Source of the DNA: Planotetraspora thailandica
GTDB taxonomy: Bacteria > Actinomycetota > Actinomycetes > Streptosporangiales > Streptosporangiaceae
Length of the DNA stretch: 64,000 nucleotides
Direction: 5' to 3'
NCBI RefSeq assembly: GCF_016863335.1
Contig: NZ_BOOR01000007.1
Span: 248,001 to 312,000, forward strand
Both the position numbers and the translations under genes were made by a program. This document shows positions 16,153 through 24,491 of this stretch, piece by piece. Numbering within the stretch: position 1 is the stretch's first letter; each line of letters opens with the position of its first letter. The notes beneath the pieces are model-generated. The model did no database searches, was not told where the DNA came from, and worked only from the letters and a program-made list of their open reading frames with translations.

Positions 16153-16557
16153 TCAGAAGGCACGTTTATCTTCGATGTGAATCACCTGCAGCTCGTGCCC
16201 GTCCTGATCGCGCTTGTTGCGGCCGAAAAGACCCACCGTGAGATCGTCGTGGTCCTCTAGCTCTCCAGGGTCGACGTAGGTGAGAACGTCGGGGTGATGG
16301 CCGGTTATGGCCCAGCCAGGTGCGTCGTCCAGGTTGATGATGTTGAAGTCTCCGGCCGGTGTACCTGCGTGAACAGGACCGTACTTTCGCAGGAGGGATA
16401 TCGCTTGTTGGGCGAGATCATCAGCTGGTTCCATCAGGATCACGCAGGTTCCGTGGGCGAACAGAACCCAGCACTTGGCAGGATCCAGTAAGCGACGCCA
16501 GGTCTCTACGACGGCCGTTTGGTTCATGCGGAGGAGGTTAACGGTCGACGGCGACAT
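16153..16557 (-). CDS. Hypothetical protein, unknown function
   Basis: About 134 residues: a helical start (VVETWRRLLDPAKCWVLFAH), a hydrophobic strand (GTCVILMEPADDLAQQAISL) and an acidic C-terminal half with a Tyr/Pro/Gly turn. No known motif or membrane segment. ATG at 16557 is chosen because GGAGA lies 5-6 nt upstream; ATG at 16527 is an alternative. The ribosome binding site falls inside the third tRNA-Ala-end repeat, so the gene abuts the recombination junction. It is the only gene between repeat copies 2 and 3. Confidence 0.55.
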   Translation of the reverse strand: MSPSTVNLLRMNQTAVVETWRRLLDPAKCWVLFAHGTCVILMEPADDLAQQAISLLRKYGPVHAGTPAGDFNIINLDDAPGWAITGHHPDVLTYVDPGELEDHDDLTVGLFGRNKRDQDGHELQVIHIEDKRAF

Positions 16558-16561
16558 TTGG

Positions 16562-16620
16562 TCTCCATGGCTCCACCAACGACAGAGGCCGGTTCCGATC
16601 ATCGGAACCGGCCTTTCTGA
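16562..16620 (+). repeat. Third partial tRNA-Ala end plus terminator
   Basis: TCTCCATGGCTCCACCAACG (16562-16581) matches the last bases of tRNA-Ala plus flank at 18 of 20 positions. It is followed by a perfect GGCCGGTTCCGATC/GATCGGAACCGGCC-type hairpin (16587-16613) and TTTCTGATC. It is a shorter and older copy of the same attachment region, which suggests more than one integration event. Confidence 0.65.
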
Positions 16621-16728
16621 TCTCTGCGCGGCAACCGGTGCAGCAGCGGATGCCGCGAACGGTTGAGCCCGCAGCGCGTCAATGCGCATATAGAAACGGG
16701 ATCGTCGTCTCGATAGGAGGTCTACACG

Positions 16729-16890
16729 CTGCTCACGCGTTGGATCGCACGCACGGATCGGCGTAGCGAAATCTGCGCCCGGTCATTTGTGGTCGCAGCG
16801 GCCGTCGCGGCCGGCTTGGTGCCGCTGGCCGCACTGCCCGCCGCTGCGTCCCAGCTGCTGCCGCAGGTCGGTCGCCTCGCCGGCGAGTAA
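16729..16890 (+). CDS. Possible 53-residue exported peptide with CTG start (or 5' remnant)
   Basis: AGGAGG at 16715-16720 is followed 8 nt later by CTG. From there a 53-codon frame encodes a basic N-terminus, a hydrophobic core (SFVVAAAVAAGLVPLAALPA), and an AAA-type cleavage site, which is a textbook signal peptide. No ATG, GTG or TTG exists between the upstream in-frame stop and this point. After the TAA stop the same frame stays open to about 17073 with Pro/Ala-rich sequence, so it could be the start of a pseudogene with one in-frame stop. The interval 16891-17123 holds no other recognisable gene. Confidence 0.3.
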   Translation: MLTRWIARTDRRSEICARSFVVAAAVAAGLVPLAALPAAASQLLPQVGRLAGE

Positions 16891-17123
16891 CACGGTGCCA
16901 TCCGGCAACCTGCCGTGATCGCCCGGCCGATCGACACACCGCGGCCGATTACAGGGTCGGCTGGTTACCCGGTGTCCGTACTGGTTCCCGGGCCCGCTAA
17001 TACCGGACCCCGGCCGGCAACACGGCCGGCCATTTACCCGGCATCCGGACCTGTCCGTACAGCACTTCGTAGCCGATAGAGACCTTCCTTGTCCCTGCTC
17101 GCAAACAGGCGGGACGGGGTGTG

Positions 17124-18935
17124 TCACGTCATCCGGAAAACCGGGCCGCGGGGCCGGAACGGAAGCGACGCGCCGGCAGGAATCAGGAACGCGTGCTCAC
17201 GCCTGATTCGCACGACATCGCAATAGCCGTCGGTGATGACCAGGATCGGCCCGTCTTGGGGGAAATCGTCGGCGCGTTCGAGCAGGTCGACGCCGGGCTG
17301 CAGCGCCGTGCCGCCCCGTCCGCGGACGCGCACCCTGCCCGCGATCTCTTCGACCGGGATATAGCCCGCGTCGTACGCCGCCGCGTCGCAGAACACGACG
17401 CGGGCTCGGGGTACGTCTCTGGCCACGGCGTAGGAGGCGATCGCACCGAGCGCCTTGCCCAGGAGTCGTACGTCCATCGATCCGGACGTGTCGAGGACCA
17501 CGCCGAACGTGGACTGCCGGACGAGTTCCTCCGGCCGCACCCAGCCGGCGCGGGGAATCTCGGGCGTGGCCGACTGTCGGCGGGAAGCCCGGGAATAGGA
17601 GCGGCGCCTCTCGACCGCGGGGACGTGCTCCTCGAACCATCTGGCCAGCGCGGCGTCCCACGGCAGCGGCGGATGGTCGAGGGCTCGGATCTCCTGCTCA
17701 AGACCCGCGGGCACCGTGCCCCGGCCGCTGCTGTGGTGATAGACCAAGCCGGAGGCGAGGGCGTTCCTGTAGTACTCGTCCAGGTCCACGTAGCGCCCGG
17801 GGGCGCCGGGATGAGGCAGCGGCGCTCCCAGGACGTCACCGCGCCCCCGGCCGCGCAGGGTCGAAAGCTTCCGCAGTCGCCGCAGGTCACCCGCGATGCG
17901 GTCGTAGACCGCCTCGCAGGACAGGCCACGCAGTGACGGGTCGTGGAGCAGGCCCTCCGGCATCTCGCCCACGCCCATCTCGACCAGCCAGCCGTTGACG
18001 ACGTAGTCGCAGGCGACATTCCAGAGGTACGGCTCCCGCCATCCGGCACGTTCCCCATGGCGGAGCGCCGCGTGGAGCATCTCGTGAGCAAGCACGAAAC
18101 GCCATTCTTCGGTCCCCATGGAGATCAACGGGTTGACGTAGATCTCCGCAGCCTGAGCGTTGACTGCGGCCACTGAGATGTCCCATCCGCGCGCGAGGTC
18201 GGCGTCCGCGACGATCGTCATGCCCGCGGCGAGGGCGCCCAGCAACGGGTACGACGAGACGAACCAGCCGAGCGCCACTTCCCAGGGTTTCTTGACCGTA
18301 TCGCGGAGCGTGCCCCGCGCGCCCCCGGCCACCTCGACCGCACGGGTGGCCGCGGCGGAGATCCCGATCGCGAACGCCCTCTGGTGGTCCAGATTCTTGG
18401 CCACCTCCGGTGTTCCGACGAAGAAGTCGGGGAGGGCGGGCACGTAGAAAGCGGCGGGGACTCCGGACCGCCCCCACAGGCGGGCCAGCGTCCTCTCGTC
18501 CTCCGAGGGGAACTCCGGCAGCGGCGCAGGCGGGCGTCCGACCTTGAGCGTCGAGAGGAACCTGTCGGCGGCGAGGCAACAGGCCGCGAGGTACGCGTGG
18601 CGCGGGGAACGCCGTGACTCCCCCCAGCGCCGGACATCCTCGCGATCGAGGTCTTCCGGTTCGGCCGTGCCCGGGTCGAGATGGCCGAACCCGGCATGCA
18701 GCAGGCAGTGCGCGAACACCCAGGCCCATTCGTCCGCCTCGGCCCGCCGCTGGGGATGGTGGTAAACGGTGCCGCCAGGAGCGATGTAGGCCCATCGATC
18801 GACCGGCAGTTCGCCGTCCTGTGCCGCGTACAGGTATCCGCGGAGCGGCTGGAACAGCGGGTGGGACCGCACCTGCTCCCACCCCTTGTGTACGGCCTCG
18901 CGCCACGGATCGGCCTTCGGCTTCTTCCCGCGCAC
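17124..18935 (-). CDS. DUF2201-type protein: metallopeptidase-like domain plus vWA domain
   Basis: 603 residues. The N-terminal 350 residues have the putative metallopeptidase fold with VLAHEMLHAALRHGER at about residue 282 (HExxH zinc motif). An earlier related but degenerate motif is VFAHCLLHAGFGH at about 73. The C-terminal third is a von Willebrand A domain whose MIDAS begins VVLDTSGSMD (about 465), with a later Thr and Asp (GRGGTALQPG, VITDGYCD). Such proteins pair with MoxR AAA ATPases, and the MoxR gene lies 39 bp upstream on the same strand. Substrate and pathway are unknown. Roles in metal insertion, chaperoning or conflict systems have been proposed for such pairs. Confidence 0.8.
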   Translation of the reverse strand: MRGKKPKADPWREAVHKGWEQVRSHPLFQPLRGYLYAAQDGELPVDRWAYIAPGGTVYHHPQRRAEADEWAWVFAHCLLHAGFGHLDPGTAEPEDLDREDVRRWGESRRSPRHAYLAACCLAADRFLSTLKVGRPPAPLPEFPSEDERTLARLWGRSGVPAAFYVPALPDFFVGTPEVAKNLDHQRAFAIGISAAATRAVEVAGGARGTLRDTVKKPWEVALGWFVSSYPLLGALAAGMTIVADADLARGWDISVAAVNAQAAEIYVNPLISMGTEEWRFVLAHEMLHAALRHGERAGWREPYLWNVACDYVVNGWLVEMGVGEMPEGLLHDPSLRGLSCEAVYDRIAGDLRRLRKLSTLRGRGRGDVLGAPLPHPGAPGRYVDLDEYYRNALASGLVYHHSSGRGTVPAGLEQEIRALDHPPLPWDAALARWFEEHVPAVERRRSYSRASRRQSATPEIPRAGWVRPEELVRQSTFGVVLDTSGSMDVRLLGKALGAIASYAVARDVPRARVVFCDAAAYDAGYIPVEEIAGRVRVRGRGGTALQPGVDLLERADDFPQDGPILVITDGYCDVVRIRREHAFLIPAGASLPFRPRGPVFRMT

Positions 18936-18974
18936 CTCAACTCCTCACGGCGGCGAGACTCGTCCCCGGCAACG

Positions 18975-20036
18975 TCAGATCCTCGCGGCGGCCAAGCGTG
19001 GCAGGTCGCGGCTGACCTCGACCAGAAACCACGACGGCAGGACGGGTGCGCCGTCCTCGTCCGTGGCGATCACCAGTTGGGCGCATTCGAGCGAGATCTC
19101 CGCAAGCTCCGTGAGCAGTGTCTTCGCCCGGAACGCCAACTGATGCCCGGCCGGTGAGGCGTGCTCCTTCGACTTCGGCAGCCCTTTCATAAGGCGGGCA
19201 CGGAAGGTCTCGGACAGGAAGTAGAGCAGGTCGCGGTCTTCCGCGCCGCGCGGCCAGCTCGCGTCCCCCTTGATGACGGCGTCGAGGTCGTAGGCGTGCC
19301 GTACGGTCTTGACGTACGCGCGGAAAGCCGAGGCATGGGAGGTTGAGAGCGTGCCGAAGGCGAGGACGGCCAACGTGTCGTCGTCGAGGCTGTCGCCGTA
19401 GGAGTGCATGGCGTCCGACAGCATGTGCCAGCCTCTAGGCGTGGAGAACGGCTCCTCCGTCTTCGGCGGGGCGCTCCAGAGGTGATCGGGGCGCTGCATG
19501 AGGTAGTCGACGATCCAGGGGTGGATGCCGCTCCCGGCCGCCCATCTCAGCCAGTCGTCCACGGACGCCCGCAGGTGAATGTGGATCATGCGGTTGATCA
19601 GAGCGGACGCCATGGGCCGGGCGAGCGCGTTGTCCGTGGCTCGGTTGCCCGCCCCGATCACGACGGACCCCGCGGGCAGTTCGTACGTGCCGATGCGCCG
19701 GTCGAGGATCAGGGAGTAGAAGGCCTTCTGAACTTCGGGAGACGAGGCGTTGAGCTCGTCGAGGAACAAACAGTACGGCTCGTCCCTGGCGATCGTCTCC
19801 GGCGGGGCGAATCGGCTGCGGTCGGCGACGATCTGCGGCACACCGATGAGGTCCTCCGGCGCGAGTTGGGTGCCGAGCAGCGTGACGCAGTCGAGCCCGA
19901 GGGATTCGGCGAACGACCGGACGAGCGAACTCTTCCCGATGCCCGGAGCGCCCCACAGGAAGACCGGACGTACGACGGCGACGTGCAGCAGCACGTCAGG
20001 AAGCTGCGCTGGGGTGACGGTCAACGTGGCCTGCAC
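18975..20036 (-). CDS. MoxR-type AAA+ ATPase
   Basis: 353 residues. Walker A is GAPGIGKSSLVRSF (about residues 31-44), Walker B is YCLFLDELNASSPEV, and sensor 1 lies in VVIGAGNRATDNALARPMAS. The C-terminal half carries a helical lid. MoxR ATPases act with vWA proteins as chaperones or activators, and the vWA/DUF2201 gene follows 39 bp downstream. The annotated GTG start has no strong ribosome binding site. No third operon member is obvious, though the divergent DUF6368-like gene starts 181 bp away. Confidence 0.87.
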   Translation of the reverse strand: MQATLTVTPAQLPDVLLHVAVVRPVFLWGAPGIGKSSLVRSFAESLGLDCVTLLGTQLAPEDLIGVPQIVADRSRFAPPETIARDEPYCLFLDELNASSPEVQKAFYSLILDRRIGTYELPAGSVVIGAGNRATDNALARPMASALINRMIHIHLRASVDDWLRWAAGSGIHPWIVDYLMQRPDHLWSAPPKTEEPFSTPRGWHMLSDAMHSYGDSLDDDTLAVLAFGTLSTSHASAFRAYVKTVRHAYDLDAVIKGDASWPRGAEDRDLLYFLSETFRARLMKGLPKSKEHASPAGHQLAFRAKTLLTELAEISLECAQLVIATDEDGAPVLPSWFLVEVSRDLPRLAAARI

Positions 20037-20217
20037 GCGCGCAAGCTTCGCAAACCCGGCGAGCCCACCGCCACTTGATTAGTTCGAGCCGCTTGCCGGA
20101 GAGCGTCGGCCCTGAGACATGTCGAGCAGCCCAGCCGCCGCAACTACCGGCTCGCGGTGGTCGTGCTGCTGCGAAAGTCGATTGGCCGCATCAGCGCGGC
20201 TGGCTACGCTCGGTGGC

Positions 20218-20757
20218 GTGGCTGGTCCTGTGTTAGTGATCGAGTTACCGGAGCGAGTGCCGGACACGGCGTTGGGGGAGCTTCGCCGACTGCTGTCCGA
20301 TCTGTCTCCTCGGTTCGAGGAGAGGCGCCCCGGTGAATACGACATCAACGTTTCCGCTAGGCGAGTAGGGGCGGGCGAGGACGACACGCCTGCGGGGGAT
20401 CGGCCTTTCCTCGTCTCCGTGATGGGACCGGGGATCGGAGACGTGGAGATCTTCGAGGCCGAGCACGCAGACGAACCGCAACTGGAACCGTTCATCGGTT
20501 TTCACCCGACGCACGCCGTTGACGTCATCGCGATGTGCAACAGCCAGGTCGACCACATCGCCACGGCTCTTCTGACCGCCGCCATCATGGATGTGGTCGG
20601 GGGCGTCGCCAATGTGGAATTGCGAGAGGACCAGGTATCGATCGTCGCCGGCCTCCCGGGCCTGCTCAGACTGGTGCCCGACTGGGAGGTTGCCTTCGGC
20701 ACGCCGGATTTCCTGCGGGCATGGGCCGCTCGTCCCGGCTTCCGCCTCGTCAAATGA
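20218..20757 (+). CDS. DUF6368-like hypothetical protein
   Basis: About 179 residues with a start at GTG 20218 (AGPVLVIELPERVPDTALGE). The sequence contains an acidic middle (PGIGDVEIFEAEHADEPQLE), the stretch HIATALLTAAIMDVVGGVAN and a C-terminal FLRAWAARPGFRLVK. I recall this layout from actinobacterial proteins grouped as DUF6368, often found as orphan or immunity-like genes. No catalytic motif or membrane segment is visible. It is divergent from the MoxR gene. The extra upstream open frame is not supported by any binding site. Confidence 0.6.
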   Translation: MAGPVLVIELPERVPDTALGELRRLLSDLSPRFEERRPGEYDINVSARRVGAGEDDTPAGDRPFLVSVMGPGIGDVEIFEAEHADEPQLEPFIGFHPTHAVDVIAMCNSQVDHIATALLTAAIMDVVGGVANVELREDQVSIVAGLPGLLRLVPDWEVAFGTPDFLRAWAARPGFRLVK

Positions 20758-20901
20758 ACCCTCGGCTGTAGCGGTTACGCCCGTTGCTCAGGGCATCGGG
20801 AATGTCGGCGATGGGCGACGAAGACCAGTGGGACGGCTGCCGCCGCGATGCCGTACATCGCGGCGGTGAGCCTCCACCACTGACCCCCGCCGGGGCGGGG
20901 C

Positions 20902-21675
20902 TCACTGCGTCGCGGCGGTCCGCAGGGCGTGGAACTGCTTCAGGAGGGCCTCATCGCCGGACGTCCGTACGGACGCTTCGTCGGCGCGGTTCCAGAGCCA
21001 GAGCATGAGCGGTCCCGCGTCTCCGGTCACCAGCGCGTCTCCGTCGAAGCCCGTGGCGGCGTCTGTCACGTTGACGTGGCCGGGCTGCGCGCCGGGACCG
21101 GCCGCGGCGGTCAGCGTCCAGGCGTGATGGCTCGTGGAGACCGAGAGGGGCCGCTCGTCCGGCGCGTCGAGCAGGGTGCCGAAGTCGTCCAGCCAGCGGG
21201 TGCTTCCGTAGCCGAGGAACAGCTTCAGGACCTCGTCGACGCCGTCGAGGGCGAGGTCGTCCGGGATCGGAGACACCGGACCGCCCGCCGCGAGTTCGGC
21301 GTCGACGCGGTGGATCACCGTCTCGTGGGCCATGCGGCGGATCCAGAAGCCGACGGTCTGGTCGGGTTCGTGCCATGTGGCCGCGGGGTCGCCGGGGGCG
21401 TGCGCTGAGAAATGCTCGCTGAGCAGGGCCTTGGTCTTGTCCAGCGAGGCGAAGGGATCGGACTCGAGCACGCCGGGCGGCCACTCGTCGGGGAAGGCCC
21501 CGAGCCGGATGCACTCGGCCTTGTGCAGATAGACCTCGGCGACGTGCCGTGTGAGATCGGCGACGGACCAGTCGGGGCAGGAGGGCACACGCGCTGCGGG
21601 ATCGGTGTTCGTGACGGCTGTGCGCAGCAGGGCGAAATTGTCTTCGAAACAGCTGAGAAGCTGGGAGGAGTCCAT
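20902..21675 (-). CDS. Maleylpyruvate isomerase-family mycothiol-dependent enzyme (TIGR03083-like)
   Basis: About 257 residues. The N-terminal DinB-like four-helix domain has the pattern RVPSCPDWSVADLTRHVAEVYL (quoted in part), where the histidines contribute to a metal site. A second His region is RRMAHETVIHRVDAEL. This is characteristic of actinobacterial mycothiol-dependent maleylpyruvate isomerase relatives. The C-terminal SCP2-like part follows. The ATG at 21675 is preferred over the TTG at 21687. The substrate is unknown. Its presence supports a mycothiol-producing actinomycete. Confidence 0.8.
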   Translation of the reverse strand: MDSSQLLSCFEDNFALLRTAVTNTDPAARVPSCPDWSVADLTRHVAEVYLHKAECIRLGAFPDEWPPGVLESDPFASLDKTKALLSEHFSAHAPGDPAATWHEPDQTVGFWIRRMAHETVIHRVDAELAAGGPVSPIPDDLALDGVDEVLKLFLGYGSTRWLDDFGTLLDAPDERPLSVSTSHHAWTLTAAAGPGAQPGHVNVTDAATGFDGDALVTGDAGPLMLWLWNRADEASVRTSGDEALLKQFHALRTAATQ

Positions 21676-21791
21676 CCGCCCATGCAATCAGCTGCGCTCG
21701 GGATCCTAAAACCGAATTTCCTCTGGCCGCGAGCTTTGAGGTGGCACCGGCGACCTCGACGACGGCTCCTGAAGACGGACCCCGCTGCGGC

Positions 21792-22679
21792 TCAGCCGGC
21801 CGGCGCGGCGCCGGAGCGTGCGTAAAGGCCGGGGCTCGTCCCGACGACCCGCTTGAAATGGCGGGTGAAATGCGGCTGGTCATGGAATCCGGCGGCGCCG
21901 GCGACCTCGCGCAGCGGCATTCCCCCGAGCATGAGCCGACGCGCCAGATCCACTCTGCGACCGATCAGATACCGATGCGGCCCCATTCCGAACGTCCTGC
22001 TGAACATCCGTACCAGATGGGTGGGGTGAGCGTGCAGGAGTGCTGACGCCTCGTTCAAGGTGACGCCTTCGACGAACCTGGCGTCGAGGAGCTCGCGCAG
22101 CCGGTGGGCGATTCCCGCGTTGGCCGCCCGGGACGCCGGGTCGGTCCCGCCGCGCAGATGCTCGCGAAGCCGTTCCACGACGAAGGCCAGCCGGCTCTCG
22201 GCGTCGAGTTCGTCGCCGCGACGCGCGAGTGCCGCGTGCAGCCGGTGGATGCGCTCGCGCAGAGGAGGGTCATCGAGCGCCGGGCCGTCCACCGCGTGCC
22301 CGATCAGGTCGTCGCCCAGCTGGGAGGAGTCCAGATATACGACGCGTTTGCAGAAGCCCTGCGGCGTCACCGGGCAGCCGTTGTGCGGCACATGGGGCGG
22401 AAGCAGAGTGACCAGCTGGTTCAGTGCGCCGTGCTCATGGCGGGACAGGTCATATCGGATCACCCCGGCGTCGACGATGAGCAGGGTCCACGACTCGTGC
22501 GTGTGCATGGGGTAGGCGTGATCCGTGGTGCGGGCGTGGAAGACCTCCGTGACCCCGTCGACGTGCGGGCGCCACGCCGTGATCTCCTGGCCCGGCGCAC
22601 CCGGCGTCATCGTGTGAGCCGCGAACACGCCAGGATCGTACAAGATCTCGCTGTGGCGCTCCTGGAAGCATCCCCACAT
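21792..22679 (-). CDS. AraC-family transcriptional regulator
   Basis: About 295 residues. A cupin-like sensor domain (HTHESWTLLIVDAG, LLPPHVPHNG) occupies the first half. Two helix-turn-helix units follow at about 190-285, with the family signature LREVAGAAGFHDQPHFTRHF and KRVVGTSPGLYAR. The ATG at 22679 lies in a CATG that also provides the ATG of the divergent DUF2000 gene, so one of the two true starts could be internal. It most likely regulates that neighbour. The longer open frame to 22784 overlaps DUF2000 coding sequence and is rejected. Confidence 0.82.
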   Translation of the reverse strand: MWGCFQERHSEILYDPGVFAAHTMTPGAPGQEITAWRPHVDGVTEVFHARTTDHAYPMHTHESWTLLIVDAGVIRYDLSRHEHGALNQLVTLLPPHVPHNGCPVTPQGFCKRVVYLDSSQLGDDLIGHAVDGPALDDPPLRERIHRLHAALARRGDELDAESRLAFVVERLREHLRGGTDPASRAANAGIAHRLRELLDARFVEGVTLNEASALLHAHPTHLVRMFSRTFGMGPHRYLIGRRVDLARRLMLGGMPLREVAGAAGFHDQPHFTRHFKRVVGTSPGLYARSGAAPAG

Positions 22680-23097
22680 GGAACAGGTTCGCTTCCCCAC
22701 CAAGATCGCTGTTTTCCTGCGCGAGGATCTGGAGACGTGGCAACGCCTCAACGTGACCGCGTTTCTCGTCAGCGGGCTGGGCACGACGTTTCCCGAAGTC
22801 GTCGGGGAGCCTTATTCGGACGCAGACGGCGCCGAATACCTGCCGATGTTCCGCCAGCCCGTCCTGGTGTTCGAAGGGACGAAGGAGGAGCTGACGCTCG
22901 CCCATTCGCGTGCGCTCGGTCGCGAACTGCCGATGTCGATCTTCACGTGGGATCTGTTCGCCACCGGCAACGATCAGGACAACCGCGCCGCGGTGGCGGC
23001 CGTCCCGCAAAGTCAGCTCGACCTGGTCGGACTGGCGGTGTACGGCCCGCGCAATGCGGTGGACAAGACGCTGAAGGGCGCGCGGATGCACCGCTGA
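22678..23097 (+). CDS. DUF2000 family protein
   Basis: 139 residues. FPTKIAVFLREDLETWQRLN at the start, the central QPVLVFEGTKEELTLAHSRA and the final PRNAVDKTLKGARMH are typical of DUF2000, a small cytosolic family related in fold to peptidyl-tRNA hydrolase 2. Function is unknown. In many actinobacteria it is encoded divergently from an AraC regulator, as here, which suggests a two-gene regulated module. The ATG overlaps the regulator's ATG on the opposite strand. Confidence 0.8.
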   Translation: MEQVRFPTKIAVFLREDLETWQRLNVTAFLVSGLGTTFPEVVGEPYSDADGAEYLPMFRQPVLVFEGTKEELTLAHSRALGRELPMSIFTWDLFATGNDQDNRAAVAAVPQSQLDLVGLAVYGPRNAVDKTLKGARMHR

Positions 23098-23107
23098 CGA
23101 CGGCCGG

Positions 23108-24406
23108 TCAGCCCATGCCGGCGTACTGCCGGGGGCGCAGCGCCCTGGCCCGCAGGGCGGCGAGAGCCGCGGAACGGCCGATGTCGGTCAGCCGCCACGG
23201 GGACCCCCAGGCGCAGTCGACCCGCAGCCCGAGCGCGTCGAGGCGGCGCTGGAGCTCACCCAGGGGCGCGGCCAGGTCGGCGGTGTTGACCTGCCCGCCC
23301 TCGGTGGTGCGCCAGCCCTCGCCGTTCACCACGTCGGCCACGCGCTCACTCAGCTCGGGGTAGGGCAGAGGCCCGTTGTCGATCAGCAGCATCAGCGCCG
23401 ACTCGCGGATGGAGATCTCGAAGTCGTGCTCGCCGCGCGCGGGAAGGAGCAGCGTGGCGGTGGCCTCCCGCCACAACGTGGCGGGGTCGGCGAGCAGCGC
23501 GTGTCCCACGGCCGTCAGCTCGAGCCGCTTGCCCGTACGGCTCAGCGCGCCGAGCTCGTCGACGGCGATCTCCTTGAGCGTGGTCAGCGCGGGCACGTCG
23601 GCCTCGCCGCGCACCGACCGGGTGGTCATGACGTCCCAGCCGAAGCGGTCGACGGCGTCCACGACCAGGGCGCGGGTGAGGTTGAACCGCTCGGTGAGCG
23701 GCACCCCGCCGGTCGCGAGGCTCAGCAGCCACCGCAGCGGCTCGAGATGGGCCCTGGTGGGGGCGGCGACCGGGGCGTGCAGCCTGACCTCGAACGGCTG
23801 GGCCAGCTCGCGGCGGGCGCTGCCTCGCCCGAGCACCCAGCGGTTGAGCCGCTCGCCGTGCACCCGGTTCAGCCAGCAGTCGCCGCCAAGCTCGGCCCGG
23901 GGGGCCGTGAGCCAGCGGATGGTCAGCGTCTTGCGGTCGAAGGGGTCGCCCGACACGATGGCCAGCTCCAGGGCGGCGGCGCAGGCGAGGTGGGCGCCGA
24001 GCTCCTCGGGCCCCATGATGGAGCTCCAGGACAGCTCAGGGGTGTCCGGAGGCAGCACCCCGGTCTCCTCCAGCGCCTGGTGATAGGCCGCGGCCCCGGC
24101 CTCCTCGCCCTCCCTGGCGTACGTGCGCAGGATCTCCGTCGTGACCGGGGAGTCGCACAGCGCGGCGTACCTCCCCATGCCGCCCAGGCGGAGGAGCTCG
24201 CCGAGCGCGCGGGCGATCGTCGGGCGGTCGCCGGACAGCTTGATCGGCAGGGTGTACCAGAGGAACTCGCACACATCGAGCTGGCTGATGGTCTCCAGGG
24301 GTTCGCCACCGGTCAGCCATTCGACGGCCACGCGTGCCGGCTCGGCGATGTCGGGCGCGGAACGCTCGAGCTCGGCCAGGAGTGCGGCCACGTCAGGTGC
24401 GGGCAT
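23108..24406 (-). CDS. Hypothetical protein, unknown function (432 aa)
   Basis: Start at ATG 24406 (MPAPDVAALLAELERSAPD). The protein is soluble and helical. A mid-region has conserved-looking LNRWVLGRGSARRELAQPFE. The C-terminal third alternates helices with patches like RLELTAVGHALLADPATLW and SPWRLTDIGRSAALAALRA, which look like winged-helix modules. No catalytic motif is visible. It is convergent with the DUF2000 gene (10 bp between stops). The 46 codons open upstream of ATG 24406 lack a binding site and protein-like sequence. Confidence 0.6.
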   Translation of the reverse strand: MPAPDVAALLAELERSAPDIAEPARVAVEWLTGGEPLETISQLDVCEFLWYTLPIKLSGDRPTIARALGELLRLGGMGRYAALCDSPVTTEILRTYAREGEEAGAAAYHQALEETGVLPPDTPELSWSSIMGPEELGAHLACAAALELAIVSGDPFDRKTLTIRWLTAPRAELGGDCWLNRVHGERLNRWVLGRGSARRELAQPFEVRLHAPVAAPTRAHLEPLRWLLSLATGGVPLTERFNLTRALVVDAVDRFGWDVMTTRSVRGEADVPALTTLKEIAVDELGALSRTGKRLELTAVGHALLADPATLWREATATLLLPARGEHDFEISIRESALMLLIDNGPLPYPELSERVADVVNGEGWRTTEGGQVNTADLAAPLGELQRRLDALGLRVDCAWGSPWRLTDIGRSAALAALRARALRPRQYAGMG

Positions 24407-24491
24407 GACTCGCAGTCTGCCGTATGGAACCCATCGTTGACGACGACCATGCCTCACTGGTGAGCACCCCTGTGACCAACGATACGGAAGG

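Noticed and set aside
22679-22784. N-terminal extension of the AraC regulator
   Set aside because: It is entirely antisense to the DUF2000 coding region and lacks family similarity.
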